Assembly: GCF_020700235.1 (NCBI RefSeq)
Contig: NZ_CP085301.1
Location: forward strand, 620,001-684,000
Source of the DNA: Haladaptatus pallidirubidus
GTDB lineage: Archaea > Halobacteriota > Halobacteria > Halobacteriales > Haladaptataceae
Length of the DNA stretch: 64,000 nt
Direction: 5' to 3'
Positions 9,003-17,975 of this stretch are shown here, in pieces (positions within the stretch are counted from its first letter, which is position 1; every line of letters starts with the position of its first letter). Made by a program: the position numbers and the translations under genes. Under the pieces are notes generated by a model, which was given only the letters and a program-made list of their open reading frames with translations, searched no databases and was not told the DNA's origin.

Positions 9003-9470
9003 TCATGCTTCGAGCGCGTACAGCATATCCGACCCCTCCGCCGGTTCAGTGGTTGCAAAGAGCATCCCGTCCGCGACGGCGAGACCCTGCCGAACGCGGC
9101 CACCGAGGTCGCGTTTCCACCGCATCGAACCGTTTTCCGGCGAAACCGGTTCCACCGCCGGTTTTGATGCCGTACAGCGTTCCACTGTCGTCGCCGATAT
9201 ACAGCGTCTCGTCGGCAACGATCGGCGAAACAAGACTGTTCTCGGCGAGGGAGAACGTCCAGCGCGCCTCTCCCGAATCAGCGTCGGTGGCGACCACTTC
9301 GTCACCGTGCGTTCCAAACACGGTTCCGTCGGCCACGGCGAGATGATTGTCTGTTATGCCTCCCTTTTTTCGCTTGCCACTTCGTTGCGACAACTCCGGC
9401 GTCCGCGGCGAGGCAGAACAATCCCCCGAGAGTGGGGACGTACAGCGCGCTTTGAATACTTCCGGCCGGG
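9003..9470 (-). pseudogene. Decayed PQQ-type beta-propeller gene
   Basis: Three reading frames in succession on the minus strand encode pieces of one propeller protein. The first (about 9360-9470) gives ALYVPTLGGLFCLAADAG; the second (about 9160-9350) gives LAVADGTVFGTHGDEVVATD followed by ENSLVSPIVADETLYIGDD; the third (9003-9140) gives GLAVADGMLFATTEPAEG and the end MLYALEA. These are the blade repeats of PQQ-binding-like propellers. The gene has therefore lost its N-terminus and suffered at least two frameshifts; one lies at or near a run of six A. An intact relative lies at 18986-20410. I am confident of the family, less of the exact break points. Confidence 0.75.
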
Positions 9471-9606
9471 GCGTTTCGGAAGGGAGGTTAGAGTTCATTT
9501 GTCAGCGGTTCGTCGTTTGGTGCAATAGGTCTTCTGTGCCGAAACGAACGCAATTTCGGCCCACAATCGTCGCCCTTTTGCCCGCGTAGGCGAAAGCGAA
9601 CACCGA

Positions 9607-10860
9607 ATGGCCCGGTATCACATCGAGACGTACGGGTGTACCTCGAACCGCGGCGAGAGCCGTCAGATAGAGTCCGCGCTCCGCGACGCGGGCCACTATC
9701 GCGTCGAGGCACCCGAGCAGGCGGACGTCGCAATCATGAACTCCTGTACGGTGGTGGAGAAAACGGAACGAAACATGGTTCGCCGGGCCAAAGAACTCGA
9801 AGCGGAGACGGCGGATCTCATCATCACCGGCTGTATGGCGCTCGCGCAGGGCGACGAGTTCGAGACGGAGGGAATCGACGCTCAAATCCTTCACTGGGAC
9901 GACGTGCCGACGGCGGTGACGAACGGCGAATGTCCGACCCCCGGTCCGGGTGTCGAACCGGTTTTGGACGGCGTGGTCGGCATCCTACCCATCGCTCGCG
10001 GCTGTATGTCCGACTGTTCGTACTGCATCACGAAGCACGCGACCGGCAAAATCGACTCGCCCTCGGTCGAGGAGAACGTCGAAAAGGCTCGCGCGCTCGT
10101 TCACGCAGGTGCGAAGGAACTCCGGATTACCGGACAGGACACGGGGGTGTACGGCTGGGACCGCGGCGAGCGAAAACTGCACGTCCTGTTAGACCGCATC
10201 TGCAACGAAATCGAGGGCGAGTTCCGCGTCAGGGTCGGCATGGCGAACCCGAAGGGCGTCCACGGCATCCGCGAGGAACTCGCGCAGGTGTTCGCCGAAA
10301 ACGACGAACTGTACAATTTCATTCACGCGCCCGTCCAATCCGGGTCGAACGACGTGCTCGGCGACATGCGCAGACAGCATCAGGTGGGCGAGTACGTCGA
10401 AATCGTGGAAACGTTCGACGAGTATCTGGACTACTGGACGCTTTCGACCGACTTCATCGTCGGTTTCCCGACGGAAACCGACGACGACCACGAACAGAGC
10501 ATGGCGCTCCTACGCGAAACGCGCCCCGAAAAGCTCAACGTCACCCGGTTTTCGAAGCGTCCGAACACCGACGCCGCGAACATGAAAGGACTCGGCGGCA
10601 CGATAAAGAAAGAGCGCTCGAAGACGATGTCCGAGCTGAAGATGGACATCGTCGGCTCCGCCTACGAGGAGATGGTCGGCACCGAAAAGCGCGTGATGGT
10701 CGTGGAGGAAGGTACCGGCGATTCGGTCAAATGCCGGGACGAAGCGTACCGACAGGTCATCGTACAGAACGCCTCCGACTACGGCATCGAACCCGGTGAC
10801 TTCCTCGACGTGGAAATTACGGGTCACCAGACGGTGTACGCGTTCGGGAAGCCGATTTAG
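9607..10860 (+). CDS. tRNA t6A37 methylthiotransferase (archaeal MtaB/CDKAL1 type)
   Basis: A radical-SAM enzyme that adds a methylthio group to N6-threonylcarbamoyladenosine at position 37 of tRNAs reading ANN codons. The 417 residues show all family parts: an N-terminal MTTase domain with Cys11, Cys47 and Cys76 as ligands of the auxiliary iron-sulfur cluster, the radical-SAM triad Cys133, Cys137 and Cys140 in GCMSDCSYC, a central barrel, and a C-terminal TRAM-like segment from about residue 355. ATG 9607 starts exactly at the conserved MARYHIETYGC. Upstream lies the propeller pseudogene on the other strand; the gene is monocistronic. Confidence 0.94.
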   Translation: MARYHIETYGCTSNRGESRQIESALRDAGHYRVEAPEQADVAIMNSCTVVEKTERNMVRRAKELEAETADLIITGCMALAQGDEFETEGIDAQILHWDDVPTAVTNGECPTPGPGVEPVLDGVVGILPIARGCMSDCSYCITKHATGKIDSPSVEENVEKARALVHAGAKELRITGQDTGVYGWDRGERKLHVLLDRICNEIEGEFRVRVGMANPKGVHGIREELAQVFAENDELYNFIHAPVQSGSNDVLGDMRRQHQVGEYVEIVETFDEYLDYWTLSTDFIVGFPTETDDDHEQSMALLRETRPEKLNVTRFSKRPNTDAANMKGLGGTIKKERSKTMSELKMDIVGSAYEEMVGTEKRVMVVEEGTGDSVKCRDEAYRQVIVQNASDYGIEPGDFLDVEITGHQTVYAFGKPI

Positions 10861-10934
10861 AGATTCAATTTTTGGCAGCTGAAAGAAGTGAGAGACTCGG
10901 GAGGGCCGAATCGGGGTTGGGTGATGAACGTCGA

Positions 10935-11714
10935 TTACTCGACAATTATCGTTCCCTTCATGCCGACTGATTGGTGCGGAACGCAGTAGTATTCGTATTC
11001 ACCGGGCACCTCGAAGGTGTGGCTGTACTCGTGGCCCGCGTCGTACACTGTTCCGTCGCCGCCGGGCGTTCCCTGCCAGTTCGCCTCGTCGGGTTGGCTT
11101 TCGACGGCGATGTTGTGCGTGTCCGACTTCCAGACGAAGGTGACTTCGGTTCCTGTCGGGACTGTGAGCAGGTCGGGAGTGAACTCCAGATTCCCATCCG
11201 ACCCGACTTCGACCGGCAGGTCGTCTTCGGTCGCGGGGGGTTGTTCGCCCGTCGTTTCGGTGAGTTTCTCGGTCGTTTCCTCCGCCGGCGGTGCGACGGT
11301 AATCGTTCCGACCATCCCGGCGGCATTGTGCGGTTGACAGAAGTACTCGTATTCGCCGACCGTCTCGAAGGTGTGGGTATAGCGGTATCCCGTGTCGTAA
11401 AGTGTGGAACGGGAACCGGGCGTCCCTTCCCAGTTCGCATCACTGGGTTGGTCTTCGACTACGATGTTGTGGGTGTCCGATTTCCACTCCCACGCGACAG
11501 TCTGGCCGGGGTGAACCGTAACGTTCTCGGGTGTGAACGTGAGGTTGCCGCCGCGGCCGACTTCTATCGTCACGTCAGCTTTCGTCCCCTCGTCCGGTTT
11601 CGACTCGTCTTTCGAGCCGATTTGTCCACCTGCGAGACAGCCAGCGAGGGACGTTCCCGCGAGCATCGCGCCGGTTGCTTGCAGCATCGTCCGCCTGTCG
11701 TATTCGGAGGTCAT
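10935..11714 (-). CDS. Two-domain halocyanin-like blue copper lipoprotein
   Basis: A membrane-anchored electron carrier outside the cell membrane. The N-terminus has a twin-arginine-like motif (DRRTMLQATG) and a lipobox ending in SLAGC (Cys about residue 25), so it is probably Tat-exported and lipid-anchored. Two cupredoxin domains follow, about residues 45-140 and 165-259. Each has the type-1 copper ligands: His in SDTHNI, and Cys, His and Met in YFCQPHNAAGM and YYCVPHQSVGM. A Thr/Glu-rich linker separates them. Length 259 residues. Duplicate domains are known in halocyanins; the redox partners are not visible nearby. Confidence 0.93.
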   Translation of the reverse strand: MTSEYDRRTMLQATGAMLAGTSLAGCLAGGQIGSKDESKPDEGTKADVTIEVGRGGNLTFTPENVTVHPGQTVAWEWKSDTHNIVVEDQPSDANWEGTPGSRSTLYDTGYRYTHTFETVGEYEYFCQPHNAAGMVGTITVAPPAEETTEKLTETTGEQPPATEDDLPVEVGSDGNLEFTPDLLTVPTGTEVTFVWKSDTHNIAVESQPDEANWQGTPGGDGTVYDAGHEYSHTFEVPGEYEYYCVPHQSVGMKGTIIVE

Positions 11715-11790
11715 AGGAACCTGTATCTGTGTCTACAACACCGTGGTAAAAAATACCGGAACCCGATTCCCACCATCTGAAAACGACAGC

Positions 11791-12726
11791 CTATCCCCCG
11801 TCTCCGTCCCGAACCGGTGTGTCAGCCAATCGGTCGGCTTCGTCGTCCGTCTTCCACTCACCGAGTTCCTTGGGATCGACGTGGACGAAGACGTCGTCCA
11901 CCTCGGCAATCTCCTGAACGGAGTGCATCACCTCGGTTTCGATGTCGTGTGCCTCGATGAGCGTTCTATCCCCTTCGACTTCGATGTGCATGCTCACGTC
12001 GATTTCCGGGCCGACGTAGTGGGCGACGACGTCGTGGACGCCTTCTACATCAGGATGTGAAAGCGCCCGTTGGATGATTTTCGCCCGAAGGTCTTCCGGC
12101 GGGGCACGCCCGACGAGATACTCCACGTTGCTCTCGACGATTTCCCACCCTGTGTAGAGAATCCCGAGTGAGACGACGCCCGCCGCGAGTGGGTCGAGTT
12201 CCGGAATCCCGACGGACGCGCCGAGAACCCCGACGAGAGCCGCCCCCGCGGTGAGAATGTCGTTGCGGTTGTCCAGCGCGATCGCTTCGACTGCGGGCGA
12301 GTTGGCACCCGCACCGATTCGGAGGCAGTATCGGTACAGTCCGTATTTGACGACACATGTTCCGACGAGGACGCCGACGGCCAGCGGACTCGTCGTCGCC
12401 GAAACGTCGCCCGAGAGGAAGGAGGTTGCCGACCGCCAGAAAATCAGTCCACCGGCCGCGAAAACGCCGAGCGCGACGAGCAGCGAAACGAACGGTTCGA
12501 TTCGCTCGTGCCCGTGCGGATGGTCGAAATCCGGCGGTTGCGTCGTCAGGTACAGTCCGGCGAGGACGACGACGCTGTACACCGCGTCGGAGAGGCTGTT
12601 GACCGCCTCGGAACCGACCGCGAGGCTCCCGGTTTGAAACCAAACGAGTCCCTTCGCGACCGCCAGCAGGAGGTTCGCCGAGAGGACGACGATTCCCGCG
12701 GTGCGGACGGCGGACGAGCGGTTCAT
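11791..12726 (-). CDS. Cation diffusion facilitator (CDF) metal transporter
   Basis: Predicted exporter of divalent metal ions in exchange for protons. The 311 residues give six membrane helices, the histidine-rich loop PDFDHPHGHERIEPF between helices 2 and 3, and a C-terminal cytoplasmic ferredoxin-like domain (from about residue 210; HPDVEGVHDVVAHYVGPEID) that is usual for metal-sensing in this family. The metal cannot be assigned. It follows the blue copper gene on the same strand after 76 bp, but no shared promoter or operon is evident. Confidence 0.93.
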   Translation of the reverse strand: MNRSSAVRTAGIVVLSANLLLAVAKGLVWFQTGSLAVGSEAVNSLSDAVYSVVVLAGLYLTTQPPDFDHPHGHERIEPFVSLLVALGVFAAGGLIFWRSATSFLSGDVSATTSPLAVGVLVGTCVVKYGLYRYCLRIGAGANSPAVEAIALDNRNDILTAGAALVGVLGASVGIPELDPLAAGVVSLGILYTGWEIVESNVEYLVGRAPPEDLRAKIIQRALSHPDVEGVHDVVAHYVGPEIDVSMHIEVEGDRTLIEAHDIETEVMHSVQEIAEVDDVFVHVDPKELGEWKTDDEADRLADTPVRDGDGG

Positions 12727-12793
12727 TACGGCTGAATTAGGTCGGATTCCCTATGGCTATGTCGGCGGGGAAGAGCTGTCGTCCTCTTTCATT

Positions 12794-13330
12794 CTACTCG
12801 AACGAAACCGCGGTGTTTTCGTCGGGAATCGTTGCACCTTCCTGTTCCGCGAAGGCGTCGTGAACCCGTTCGTAGGTGGCCTCCAGCGCTTCCACGATGA
12901 CCTTCGTGTCGGAGATTACCGGCATGAAGTTCGTATCGCCCTGCCACCGCGGGACGATGTGCGTGTGGAGGTGGTCGATGGAGCCGCCGCTTCCCTCACC
13001 GATATTCAGCCCGGCGTTGAATCCGTCCGGTGAGAGGGCGGTTTCCAGGGCGTCGAAGGTTCTCTGTTTGAGTCTCGCGTGACCAAGCAGGGACTCGTCC
13101 GTCAGCTCCCGGTAGTCCGCGGTGTGCTGGTTCGGAATGACCATGACGTGCCCCGGATTGTAGGGGTAGTTGTTCAACATCACAACGGCGTGGTCGTTTC
13201 GCGCCACGACCAGAAAATTCCGGTCGGCACCGCGGTTCGGGAGTTCGCAGAAGACGCACTCTTCGATTTCGACGTCGCTGTCCTCGCGTTCCACCCACTC
13301 GATTCGCCACGGTGCGAACACCTGTTGCAT
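12794..13330 (-). CDS. HIT-family nucleotide hydrolase
   Basis: Histidine-triad protein, predicted to hydrolyse or transfer nucleotidyl groups (Fhit/Hint superfamily). The 178 residues contain an N-terminal CVFCEL zinc-type knuckle, the substrate-binding NNYPYNPGHVMVIP strand and the catalytic triad SIDHLHTHIVPRW. The extension after the triad (about 50 residues) is typical of the archaeal and actinobacterial branch. It is a single gene; the upstream area is the long non-coding stretch 13331-14151. Confidence 0.95.
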   Translation of the reverse strand: MQQVFAPWRIEWVEREDSDVEIEECVFCELPNRGADRNFLVVARNDHAVVMLNNYPYNPGHVMVIPNQHTADYRELTDESLLGHARLKQRTFDALETALSPDGFNAGLNIGEGSGGSIDHLHTHIVPRWQGDTNFMPVISDTKVIVEALEATYERVHDAFAEQEGATIPDENTAVSFE

Positions 13331-13440
13331 GCGTAGATGTGTGGCTTGAGATGGTTTATGTTATGAGGTTCGTGCTATCGGGAGTCGTCCTCTGCCGTGT
13401 ACTATCCAGGATTTCGTGAACTTCGTCCTTTGTTGTGTTT

Positions 13441-13890
13441 TTGTGACTCTTAGGATAGGTAGTCACGGCAACAAATCCCGCCACCGAACCGCGCTCGCGG
13501 CTCCACCGCTCGACTTCTCGCTTGATCACTCAACCGCAAGGGTGCGCCAGCGCGTTTCGCGCGAGGGTCGAACGAAGTGAGGCACGAGTGCAATTCAGCG
13601 CTGGCGGGGAGGAGCGGGGACACTGGCGATGCGGTAGCGGTTCCTCGGCGTCCTCGTGAACGGAGTTCTCGCGAGCGCAGCGAGCGAGAGTACGGAAGAG
13701 CAGAGCTCATCCGGTGTGAACGAGGGGTCGTCAGAGCGTCCTCTGACGGCGGATGAAGGACGAGAGAACCACGGAGCATGAGGGTGGGGGAAATTTCCGA
13801 TTTCCTCGAGTGAGCAAACCGGTGTGTTTGCGAGCGACGGAAAACCGCTGGTTTTCCGGTACCGCGAAAGACGGAGTCTTTCGCAGGCAT
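13441..13890. repeat. Hairpin-rich non-coding island
   Basis: Within the gene-free stretch 13331-14151. It contains successive small perfect hairpins: 13731-13746 (6-bp stem, loop cgtc), 13838-13858 (9-bp stem, loop gct) and 13864-13884 (9-bp stem, loop gga). Open frames across it are Arg/Ser-rich and lack the acidic bias of local proteins. The look is the same as at 172-503 and 53041-53400. The remaining parts of 13331-14151 hold no gene I can support; the end carries the trkA leader. Confidence 0.55.
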
Positions 13891-14151
13891 CGTTTTGAGT
13901 CGGAAATACCAAACACCCTTTGGGCACGAACCGCTAGAGCACACTTCTGGATAACCACACTTCAGTACAACCCAACTCAATACTTTCGTCCACGTCAAAC
14001 CCGTCGATGCGTGCGTTACGACGAGTTTAACGACTCCCTAACCGAGACTAAACACCCACCTACTGGAGTCGGTGACCACCCGCCTCACTTATGAAGCCCT
14101 CATCTCACAACAGTATCTTTTCAAACGCTGACTTCGGAGGGAGAATAACGA

Positions 14152-14829
14152 ATGTATCTCATCATCGTCGGTGCGGGCGACATCGGCTCGCAACTCATCA
14201 GCATTGCGACCCAGAACAACAACGACGTGGTGGTCATCGAAAAAGACCAAGAACGCGCGGAACGCGCGTCGATGGAGTTCGACTGCCTCGTCCTCCACGA
14301 CGACGCGACAGTCATCGATACGCTAGAAGAAGCGGGCGCAGAACGCGCGGACGCCCTCATCAGCACGACCGACCAAGACGCGACGAACATTATGGTCTGC
14401 CTGCTGGGACAGGAGATGGAAGTGCCGTCGCTCATCTCGGTCGTTCACAATCCCGAACATATGAACATCTTCCGCCAAATCGGCGTGAACGTCATCGAGA
14501 ATCCCCAACGCCTCATTGCGGACTATCTCTATCGCGCCGTGAAACGCCCGTCCATCAAGGATTACATGAAGGTCGGCGAGCAGGCAGAAGTGTTCGAAAT
14601 TACAGTCGATTCGTACGCGCCGATTTCGGGCCTCACGCTTTCCGAAGCGGCGGGCGAGGGCCTGTTCGGCGAAGGGATGTTGGTCGTCGCAATCGAGCGC
14701 AACAAAGACGTTATTACCCCGCACGGGAACACGAAAATAGAGGGCGGCGACCTCATCACCGTCTTCTCGGAAAACGGCGCAACGCCCGAGGTAACCGACA
14801 TCTTCGGCCACTACGAGGACCACGACTGA
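14152..14829 (+). CDS. trkA: Trk potassium uptake system, NAD-binding subunit TrkA
   Basis: Cytoplasmic regulatory subunit that gates the TrkH potassium channel in response to nucleotides. The 225 residues have an N-terminal RCK/TrkA-N Rossmann domain beginning MYLIIVGAGDIGSQL with the acidic ligand of the NAD ribose in VVIEKDQ, and a C-terminal TrkA-C domain from about residue 140. ATG 14152 follows a Shine-Dalgarno-like ggaggg about ten bases upstream. The next gene trkH starts one base after the stop, so the two form an operon for potassium accumulation, essential for salt-in haloarchaea. Confidence 0.95.
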   Translation: MYLIIVGAGDIGSQLISIATQNNNDVVVIEKDQERAERASMEFDCLVLHDDATVIDTLEEAGAERADALISTTDQDATNIMVCLLGQEMEVPSLISVVHNPEHMNIFRQIGVNVIENPQRLIADYLYRAVKRPSIKDYMKVGEQAEVFEITVDSYAPISGLTLSEAAGEGLFGEGMLVVAIERNKDVITPHGNTKIEGGDLITVFSENGATPEVTDIFGHYEDHD

Positions 14830-14830
14830 T

Positions 14831-16504
14831 ATGCCACGACGCCCGACGGTTGCCGGGGTTCCGGCGAACCTCGCAACCATTCTGCGGGACATCGGCGCGC
14901 TCGTGTTGATGCAGGCGACACTGATGCTGCTTACCGCCGTCGTCGCGCTCGTCTTCAGGGAGTTCTACGTGGCGCTCGCGTTTCTCATCGCCTGTGGAAT
15001 CACGGCGACGGCTGGCGGTGCGGCGCGCAGAGCCTTCGAAGACGCGCCGAACCCCGTGATGAAACACGGGATGGTCATCGCCGCCGGGGGCTGGTTCGCC
15101 ACTGCCATCTTCGGCTCGATTCCGTTCTTCCTCTCCGCTCACCTGACGCCCGTTTCGGTGATGAACAGCTACGTCCCTGCGGGGGCGAACTACGAACCGA
15201 TTCGAATTGGCGGCGAGACGGCGTTCTCCAGCCTCGCCTACTACGGCGAACCCCTCCACGCCCTGTTCGAGAGTATGTCCGGGTGGACTGGCAGTGGCCT
15301 GACGATGGCGGTTCACGAACCGTCGCTTCCGCGGGCGATTCAATGGTGGCGCTCGCTCATCCAGTGGGTCGGCGGCGTGGGCGTTATCGTCCTCACGACG
15401 GCGATTCTCGCCCGACCCGGAAGCGGAAGTTACGCGCTTTATCGAGCGGAAACGCGAGAAGAGCGAATCCATCCCAGCATCATCCACACGGTGCAGACGG
15501 TGTGGCGAATTTTTCTCCTCTACACGATACTCGCCGTCGTCGTGCTGTTCGGCGCGATTTGGTGGAGCGAGCCGCGATTGAGCCTGTTCGAAACGTTTTG
15601 GCAAGCGTTGAACCACGCGATGACCGGGCTTTCGACGGGTGGATTCAGCGTCACGGACAACTCCATCGAATCGTACGATTCGACGCTGGTCGAAGGCGTC
15701 CTCCTTCCCATTATGACGCTGGGGGCAATCGCATTTCCGATTCATTATCTCGTCCTGCACGACCGGGATTTCGACGCGCTGTTTTCCGACCTCCAGACGC
15801 GCTGGCTGCTCACCCTCTTCATCATGGGAAGCCTCGCGCTGTCGGTGCAGAACATCATCGCGCTCCCGGTGGCGAGCGAGGCGTTCACGGAAACCGGATG
15901 GCTCGGAGTTCGAAACGTCGGGATGTCGGCGTTGGCGGGCGATGCGGCCCGCGATTCGACGTTTCAGTTCATCAGCGCCCTCACCTGCACGGGGTTCCAG
16001 TCGTCAGACATCGGCAGTTGGAGCGCCGGAGGGAAACTCATCATCAGCGGCGCGATGGTGCTCGGCGGGGCGGCGGGGAGCACCGTCGGCGGTATCAAAA
16101 TCATTCGCGGCTACATGATAAGCAAGGGCATCCAGTGGGAGTTCTCGCGGGTGTTTCTCCCGGTATCCGCGGTCGTCAACACCCAGATCAATGGAAGAAA
16201 ACTCGACCGAAACCAGATGTACGAGGAGTTCAGCGAGGCGGCAATCGTCAGTATGCTCTGGATTATTCTACTAATCACGGGAAGCGTCCTCCTCGTGAAC
16301 GTCACCCCCGAATTCGGCTACGCGGACGCCCTCTTCGAGGTCGCCAGTGCCCAGGGCAACGTCGGACTCTCGACCGGTATCGTCGGGCCGACGATGTCGC
16401 CTCTCGGCGAGGGAATGCTCGTCCTGAATATGTGGGTCGGCCGCCTCGAAATAATTCCCGTACTGGTTTTTATCCGATCTGCTCTCTTCGGTCTCAATCC
16501 CTGA
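14831..16504 (+). CDS. trkH: Trk potassium uptake system, channel subunit TrkH
   Basis: Membrane channel for potassium uptake. The 557-residue protein carries the four pore-loop regions of the family: SMSGWTGSGLTM, NHAMTGLSTGGFS, SALTCTGFQSSDIG and ASAQGNVGLSTG, which contain the selectivity-filter glycines, plus about ten membrane helices. It ends normally. It is translated with trkA (stop and start nearly touch). A second in-frame start is not needed because the conserved N-terminal helix begins soon after 14831. Confidence 0.95.
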   Translation: MPRRPTVAGVPANLATILRDIGALVLMQATLMLLTAVVALVFREFYVALAFLIACGITATAGGAARRAFEDAPNPVMKHGMVIAAGGWFATAIFGSIPFFLSAHLTPVSVMNSYVPAGANYEPIRIGGETAFSSLAYYGEPLHALFESMSGWTGSGLTMAVHEPSLPRAIQWWRSLIQWVGGVGVIVLTTAILARPGSGSYALYRAETREERIHPSIIHTVQTVWRIFLLYTILAVVVLFGAIWWSEPRLSLFETFWQALNHAMTGLSTGGFSVTDNSIESYDSTLVEGVLLPIMTLGAIAFPIHYLVLHDRDFDALFSDLQTRWLLTLFIMGSLALSVQNIIALPVASEAFTETGWLGVRNVGMSALAGDAARDSTFQFISALTCTGFQSSDIGSWSAGGKLIISGAMVLGGAAGSTVGGIKIIRGYMISKGIQWEFSRVFLPVSAVVNTQINGRKLDRNQMYEEFSEAAIVSMLWIILLITGSVLLVNVTPEFGYADALFEVASAQGNVGLSTGIVGPTMSPLGEGMLVLNMWVGRLEIIPVLVFIRSALFGLNP

Positions 16505-16709
16505 CCAAGTATATATAGTATTCGGCTGTTGTAAAGCGTTCCGCCATCATTAACGGTTCAGGGAGTTCGATAAACGAAATAGGACGCTCTCGCGGCTCCA
16601 AATGGTAAAACCGCAAGACGGAGTTCGAATAAACGGTTCGAACGTCATCCAACAGAGAGGGGTTTTTATGCTCGTGTCAGCGGTTGTATGGACTGAGCAG
16701 GAAGTCACC

Positions 16710-16910
16710 ATGGCAACAAAAAATCAGGGGTTCCAAGCAATGGTAGAACTGTGCGACAACTGCGGCCGCGAAACCTCGCACGAGGTATCAGTCGAAATTC
16801 GTACCGAGAGCAAAAAGCGGGAGAACGCCGAGTTCTCGCGCGAACCGTACCGTGTTACCACTTGTCAGGCGTGTGGTGAAGAGACGAGCCAGCGGATGAA
16901 CAACGCATAA
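16710..16910 (+). CDS. Small zinc-ribbon protein (DUF7835-like)
   Basis: A 66-residue protein with two CxxC knuckles, LCDNCGRET and TCQACGEET, 37 or so residues apart, which should bind one zinc ion. Such haloarchaeal microproteins are often named after a DUF; I recall DUF7835 for this pattern, from memory. ATG 16710 is preferred to earlier in-frame codons because a TATA-like tttttat at 16663-16669 puts the transcript start at about 16692, leaving a short leader. Function unknown; RNA or protein binding is plausible. Confidence 0.8.
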   Translation: MATKNQGFQAMVELCDNCGRETSHEVSVEIRTESKKRENAEFSREPYRVTTCQACGEETSQRMNNA

Positions 16911-16997
16911 ACCGTTCCGCATACCTGTCAGCTATTCTCGTTCTCGTCGACGATTCGTTACCGAGTTATCACTAAAATATAGATGATAGTCTCTCGA

Positions 16998-17894
16998 CTA
17001 TCTCGTGAACACTTCACAGCCGTCTTCGGTGACGATGACGGAGTGTTCTTTCTGACTAACGAGGAATCCCTCTTCTTCTTTGAGTACCGGATAGCCGTGG
17101 ACGACGTTTTTCATCTTCAAGCGACGAAGCGCCATCTCGGGACGGGAACTGTCCAACCATCGCGTTGCGAACGGAAGCGTCCGGAACTCTTCGGTAATTT
17201 GGTCGAGCGCTTTTCGGGCGCTTCGGTCACGAACCGACGCCTCGCGTTCGAGGGAGAAAATCTCCTCCTCAGCACCCTCTCGAACCTTGCCACTGCCGTC
17301 GGTGGCGAACGGTTCGATGGCGACTACGTCGCCGACCTGTAGTTCGATTCCCTGCGAGACGGCACGGTTCGGAATGTTCGGTTCCGTGTGCTGTTCGTAG
17401 TGGGCCAATCCGTGCCCGGAGAGGTTGACGACCGGATTGTAGCCGTAGCCGTCGATGACGGATTCGATTTCGGCACCGATTTCGCCCGTTTCGACGCCGG
17501 GTTCGACGACTTCGAGCGCGGCGTCCAGTGCTTCCTCGCTCGCCTCTGCGAGGTCGTCGTGTCCCGAAAGGTCAACCGTGATCGCGGTGTCGGCGAGCCA
17601 ACCGTCGATTTGAACTCCGATATCGAGGTTGACCATGTCCTCGCCGAACGTGCTTTCGTCGTCGAGGCTCGGCGTCGCGTGTGCCGCTTCCTCGTCGATG
17701 CTGATGTTCACCGGAAACGCCGGTTTGCCGCCGAGTTCGCGGATACGGTCTTCCGCGAACTCGGCGATTTCCAGGTGACTCGCACCGACTTCGACGCGCT
17801 CCGCGGTTTCCGTGCGAACCTGTGCGAGGATTTCACCGGCCTCACGGTGTTTTTCGTACTTCTCCGCCGAGAGGTCAACTGACTGGTCGCTCAT
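16998..17894 (-). CDS. map: Methionine aminopeptidase
   Basis: Removes the initiator methionine from nascent proteins. The 298 residues match the archaeal/eukaryotic type II enzyme: MVNLDIGVQIDGWLADTAIT holds the first two metal-binding aspartates, NLSGHGLAHYEQHTEPNIPN the active-site histidines, and VVAIEPFATDGSG the metal-binding glutamate. The type II insertion domain with NPVV-like sequences follows. ATG 17894 starts the conserved helix. It is followed upstream by the isoaspartyl peptidase gene on the same strand after an 81-bp gap; a joint transcript is possible. Confidence 0.96.
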   Translation of the reverse strand: MSDQSVDLSAEKYEKHREAGEILAQVRTETAERVEVGASHLEIAEFAEDRIRELGGKPAFPVNISIDEEAAHATPSLDDESTFGEDMVNLDIGVQIDGWLADTAITVDLSGHDDLAEASEEALDAALEVVEPGVETGEIGAEIESVIDGYGYNPVVNLSGHGLAHYEQHTEPNIPNRAVSQGIELQVGDVVAIEPFATDGSGKVREGAEEEIFSLEREASVRDRSARKALDQITEEFRTLPFATRWLDSSRPEMALRRLKMKNVVHGYPVLKEEEGFLVSQKEHSVIVTEDGCEVFTR

Positions 17895-17975
17895 GGCACG
17901 GTGTTCGTCCGAACGCCGGAAAGAGTTTGCGTTACGCGGAAAGACGGTGGATACGACCGCACCCGACTCCGAAAT

